This document shows positions 59,760 to 64,000 of a DNA stretch of 64,000 nt, one piece after another. A program made the translations under genes and the position numbers. The notes beneath the pieces were generated by a model. That model did not search any database and had not been told where the DNA came from. It was given only the letters and a program-made list of their open reading frames with translations. Position 1 is the stretch's first letter. Every line of letters starts with the position of its first letter. Source of the stretch: Aquatica leii (Eukaryota; Arthropoda; Insecta; Coleoptera; Lampyridae); NCBI GenBank assembly GCA_035610365.1, contig CM069432.1, forward strand, positions 114,905,529-114,969,528. Direction: 5' to 3'.

Positions 59760-60330
59760 TTATATTTTGCTTAATTGCCACGGCACAGATCCTTCATTAC
59801 TGTTAAAAAATTGAGTAAAATAATCGTTTATAGCCCGATGGAAAACTCTCCATTTGTTGATAGAAATGCCAAATTCACACTCAACATAACGACTGGCACG
59901 AATCTAAATGTAATGCATGAAATAATGTTGATTCGAAGGAACATTCTTTACCATATCTTCCCACGTCAACATATAGAAAACAGCCTAATGTATCCACAAC
60001 TGCCAATAAGACGACAAAAAGAATATTTTTAAAGATAATGAACCACTTCGATGTGGCTTAACAATTCTAATGTGTTTCTCTTCTATGACCCCAACACAAA
60101 AAAATTGGCATTCTTAGCAAATCCTGCTATGCATTTATTCCACATATTGTCTGATGGCAGTCAAGTAGGACTTCACATTTTTTTTTGGATACATCCCTCA
60201 CAATTTGACGTATTGTTGATGTTCCTAATCTATACGCGTAATAAAGGTTTGTAAAAGTCATGCCGCTTGCCAAATACCTGCAAGAATATAAATGCATTAG
60301 TATATATTTTTGTTTCAGGTAAAACACCAC
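59760..60330 (-). pseudogene. Harbinger transposase remnant, third lineage
   Basis: On the minus strand the order of a PIF/Harbinger transposase is kept. There is a helix-turn-helix region (CRYLASGMTFTNLYYAYRLG and STIRQIVRDV, 60290-60190), then VIEEKHIRIVKPHRSGSL near 60070, where family members have GAIDGKH, so the first catalytic Asp is lost. LLAVVDTLGCFLYVDVGRYG follows near 60000, and VECEFGISINKWRVFHRAIN near 59850 holds the last catalytic Glu. The middle part with the second Asp is missing and frames change between blocks. Open frames on the plus strand here are shadows of this remnant. Confidence 0.75.
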
Positions 60331-63300
60331 TGCAGAAATAGAATAACATTTGTGACAGTTATGTATAGTGTTATAAAAAAATTAAACTCTTAAATCAAGC
60401 GCTATAAAAAAACAAGAAAGTATATCTTTTACGATCAGTTGCAATTTCTTGCAAAAACAGTCACTGTCTAACCATATATGGTAACGATAAAAAATTGTCA
60501 CTGTAGCTAACTTCACTGTATTTTATGTACTTGTATTTAGTCAGCGAGCCTTCTTCTGACTATCCAAAAAATTTCACTTAGCATATTTGCAGTTTTCTCA
60601 GAATAATAAAAGACTCTTGAAACTTCCAATTGATACATTGGATACAAAACATTTCTATTAAAAAAAAAATGTAAAAATTGAGTTACAAACAAAAACTTGC
60701 TAATTAGCACTTCTATAGTTGTAGAGGCAATAGCGTAAAAATTAACACAAACAAATATAAAAATATTACATATGTTACGGTAATTTTTTTTGTGTAATTA
60801 TTTTTCTAAATATTTATTAATTTTTTTAAGCAATGTACTTTAGAAGTAAAAAAAACTGACAGACTAATGTAGAAAAATGCACAAATACGTATTTGGTCAA
60901 TTACACTAAACAACAAGTTATCTAGTCTATGTTAGTACAAACAGATGCTGGATAAACAATAATACACGTAGTTCTCGTAACAAATAACTCTTCATCATAT
61001 GCCAAATTGTAAATTAAAACTTTCACATGTATTTATTGACTTGAAAATTTGTCTGGTCATGTGTTAATTTATACAAGTCAATACAAATATGTTAATAGAA
61101 TTTGCTAAGTATCACATAAATTTTACGTCTATTTGTTTTATAGTCGATAGAAAAATATGATTTAACTTTTAAAAGATTAATAATTTAAAACATTTAAAAA
61201 GTTTACAGAAACTGGTTAAAACAATGTACATTTTGATTAAAGTTTATATTGCTTCTCAAAACCACTTTATAATTGAGGAACTATGTAAAGTTAAAATTAT
61301 TTTAAAGCTAAAAAAAATTACGTATAGCATATTTTAGAAATAATACCCAAATACTTATTTATATCAGTTTTTCAAATTCTAGCTTTATAGGTTTTTAAGA
61401 ATTTAGCACCTTAGATTATTTATTGGAATTTGTTTACATATACTTTTAAAAACCCGAGTAAACGCAAAAAATAGAAAATTTGCTTAGTTACATATCTTAC
61501 AAGTATTGTTCTAAACCAGTGGCGTCACTGAAGACCCGCAGAATCCGTAGTGCAGTGAGGCACATAAACTAAAGGAATCCAAAAACTGTGTTAGCACGTA
61601 AACATGCGCAATTTTCTGATTTTTTTAAAGCCCGTTATCGATCTTTGCGAAAAATCCCGAAAAAAGTAATTACGCTACCAACCAAAACTAGTTTCTTTCA
61701 AATTAAAAAAAAAATATTAATTCAAATTCTTATTTTAAAAAAATTCGTTTTACGTAGAACAAATTTAATATAAATTAAGGAAGTAAATATTAAGTCAAAA
61801 TTTTAATTTAAAATTTTAACTTTTAAGTTATTATATCTATAGTTATTTATTAATCAACTTTTGTAAAAATAAGAATATTAGAAAAACAACTACTAAAATC
61901 GCATCAGAGAATATATCTTAAACATATTAATTACAAAACGGATTTTATTGTATTATTATTCAATTAGTTATGTAGGTTTACCATAACAACAAGCTTTTAG
62001 ATAACGTTGCTTATACGTCTAAGTATGATCGCTATAACTAAAACGTCAACAAATTTTACTTACGTTGAATTTTTATAATGCAAAACGAAAAATTTGATAT
62101 GACGTCAAATAGATAAATTATAGTGTGGTCATGTACAACGTAATTGATTTTGCACCGTCAAAGTCGGTAGTTTGTTATACAAATGAATGTGTTCAATTTC
62201 ATACTCGATTAAATATTTTAGCGTATATAAACACAAATACAGACTAGCTATAAATCACATCAACCCAACAAGAATGTAACATGTAATAAAAATGTAAGTT
62301 GTACGTCGTTTCGATTTTTGCAATACGACTAATAAAAAAATTATATTTTAATCTCGCGCGCATTTGTAGCGTTCGTTGAACACAAAATAGTTTGATATTA
62401 TTATGTTTTTTAAGTAATTACAAATTAAACAAGATACTAATTTTTCTGTTTTTATCAACGTGTTTTGCAAATAATTTAAAAACAGTATAACGTCGCCAGA
62501 GAGACGCAATTGCAGAAAAAGAAATTAGAAGAGAATATAATATGCTCTAGAGTGACAACTATTTGCTTAGAGTAATTTGAAGTTTAAATTTTTCTAATAA
62601 TGGTTTTTACGTACCCAAAAAATGTGCCCCAATATATTTTATAAATTTTTTTAGATATTACATCTCTAGTTATTTATTAAAACTAAATTTTATAAATGGC
62701 TTTTTTAACTGTAAGTTTTGTTTAATATTTTTCCCAAAACTTAATTTTTTGTAAATAATGTACTGGAAAGTTTTCAAATAAACACTTGCTATAATAAATT
62801 ACAGAAAATAAAAGTATAAAAATAAACAAAGCCTATTTAAAAAATATTTGTAGAAACGTAAAATAATAATTAGGAAACAATTTTCAATCTTTGTTAATAA
62901 AAATAACTTACTTAAACAAATATGAACGTTTTTTTAAACATCTTTAATTTGAAGTATAATATTTTACCAAAACTTAATGCTAAAAACAGAATAATAAAAC
63001 AATGTCGTACTTGTTATGTATTTAACTGCTAATAAGTTTTGAATTTGACATAGTGATAATTGTTAAGGGTATAATAATCAGATGTTTAACTTATATTTGA
63101 AGAAATGGAAAAAAGTAACTGATATTTTCTTATTTTTTTAAACTTTATAGAAATTATCTCGTCAGTTACCTTGAGAAAAAATTTACATTATTATATTTAC
63201 TTCGAGGAAATATTTACTACCAAACAGACACTAAAAAATAAAATTTAATTACTTATTTAAAAAACAAATAAAACAATATATTCAACATTTTAGAATGCGT

Positions 63301-64000
63301 ATTTAAAATAAAGTTTGAACATTTATTTCTTTATAAATGAATACATAGGTATATACAATGTGTCAATTTGAAAACTTTGGATTGGGAACATAATTATAAC
63401 CAAAAATAATATCGAAAATTACAAAAACCCGTTTTGACAATACATACACGGAAAAAAAGGTTATGCGGAATTGATATGTATCATGCAAAAGGCTGTTGGT
63501 TTTGAGTCAAGCCGATGTACGCTTGAATTAAACTTCTATTTTATTAGATTGTCGCTGTAATTTCATTGCAATAAGAGATTTAGTTTAAATTTTAGTACAT
63601 TTACGTTGAATGTTATTTGAACGTGGATCAATTTTAGAAAAAAAGCAAATGCTTTAAATATGAAATCGTAATGATTAAATTTAGTATAATATTTCTCTCC
63701 GTGTAGGGAGAACTAAATTGACATGGTCAATAACACAACCTCACCTTCACCCTCGGCCACTTTAACTTCAAAAATGTAAATTGCAATCGTCCACTTATGA
63801 TACATTGTTAAAAAAGTCTTTAAAAACTCTACTCAGAAATAGAAAAAAAAGTGACATTTCACTTGACATTTTTGAAATAATTAGCAAATGAAGATTCGGA
63901 AGATACTGTTAAGACTTTACAAATACACTGTTTATAAAATTTTTTTGTTCACAATGTTCACCATTTTTTTCTAAACAGAAAAATAGTCAAAATTCAACTT
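60331..64000. other. AT-rich stretch without recognisable genes
   Basis: No coding region is supported up to the window end. At 61519 CAGTGGCGTCACTGAAGACC resembles an hAT terminus, but no partner end was found before 64000. Confidence 0.5.

Noticed and set aside
59775..60254. Two plus-strand open frames
   Set aside because: They are antisense shadows of the decayed Harbinger transposase on the minus strand, which has clear family motifs.

Overview
The window is AT-rich eukaryotic DNA, most likely from an insect or another arthropod. I infer this from a spliced Gadd45 gene of arthropod type, very short introns (48-51 bp inside transposons), and a transposon mix typical of insects: Penelope-like, PIF/Harbinger, ZMYM1-like hAT, Tc1/mariner-IS630 and Ty3/gypsy. 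I see no bacterial operons, CRISPR arrays or viral genomes. Only one ordinary host gene is recognisable, Gadd45 on the minus strand at about 15.3-16.2 kb, with a TATA box, one intron and a polyadenylation signal.

Layout. 1-1.17 kb: 3' part of a Penelope-like retroelement (end of reverse transcriptase, GIY-YIG endonuclease, then a hammerhead-ribozyme-like motif). 5.4-11.4 kb: a dead ZMYM1-like hAT element, split by a nearly intact two-gene PIF/Harbinger transposon (5841-8603) with matching terminal inverted repeats (TIRs) and a 3-bp target site duplication (TSD). 11.8-14.1 kb: a near-intact TA-flanked IS630/Tc1-mariner element with a spliced transposase. 15.3-16.2 kb: Gadd45. 19.8-20.0 kb: a head-to-head inverted repeat carrying ribozyme-like motifs. 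24.7-26.5 kb: an internally deleted hAT with a perfect 8-bp TSD. 27.2-29.5 kb: remnants of a mariner-like transposase and a Ty3/gypsy reverse transcriptase. 36.25-38.07 kb: foldback element A. 38.8-40.0 kb: a Harbinger-type non-autonomous element containing a tRNA-like SINE head. 40.1-43.7 kb: an internally deleted Ty3/gypsy LTR retrotransposon on the minus strand. 53.2-54.3 kb: a Harbinger-type element that kept only its Myb/zeste-like gene. 55.2-59 kb: a decayed EnSpm/CACTA-like transposase on the minus strand, split by foldback element B (56.80-58.42 kb). 59.7-60.3 kb: a third, decayed Harbinger transposase. The rest is AT-rich sequence with no gene I can support.

The most notable structure is the pair of foldback elements. 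They share a terminus (TATGGAACGCCGTTTTACTT in A, with A for C at one position in B) and each is flanked by a different 6-bp TSD. Each is built of one large and one small palindrome side by side, in opposite order in the two copies. Element B's insertion point can be checked internally, because it interrupts a recognisable transposase motif and removing it with one TSD copy closes the reading frame. A second theme is a ribozyme-like signature (CTGANRA, one extra A, stem, GAAA) at three unrelated-looking places.
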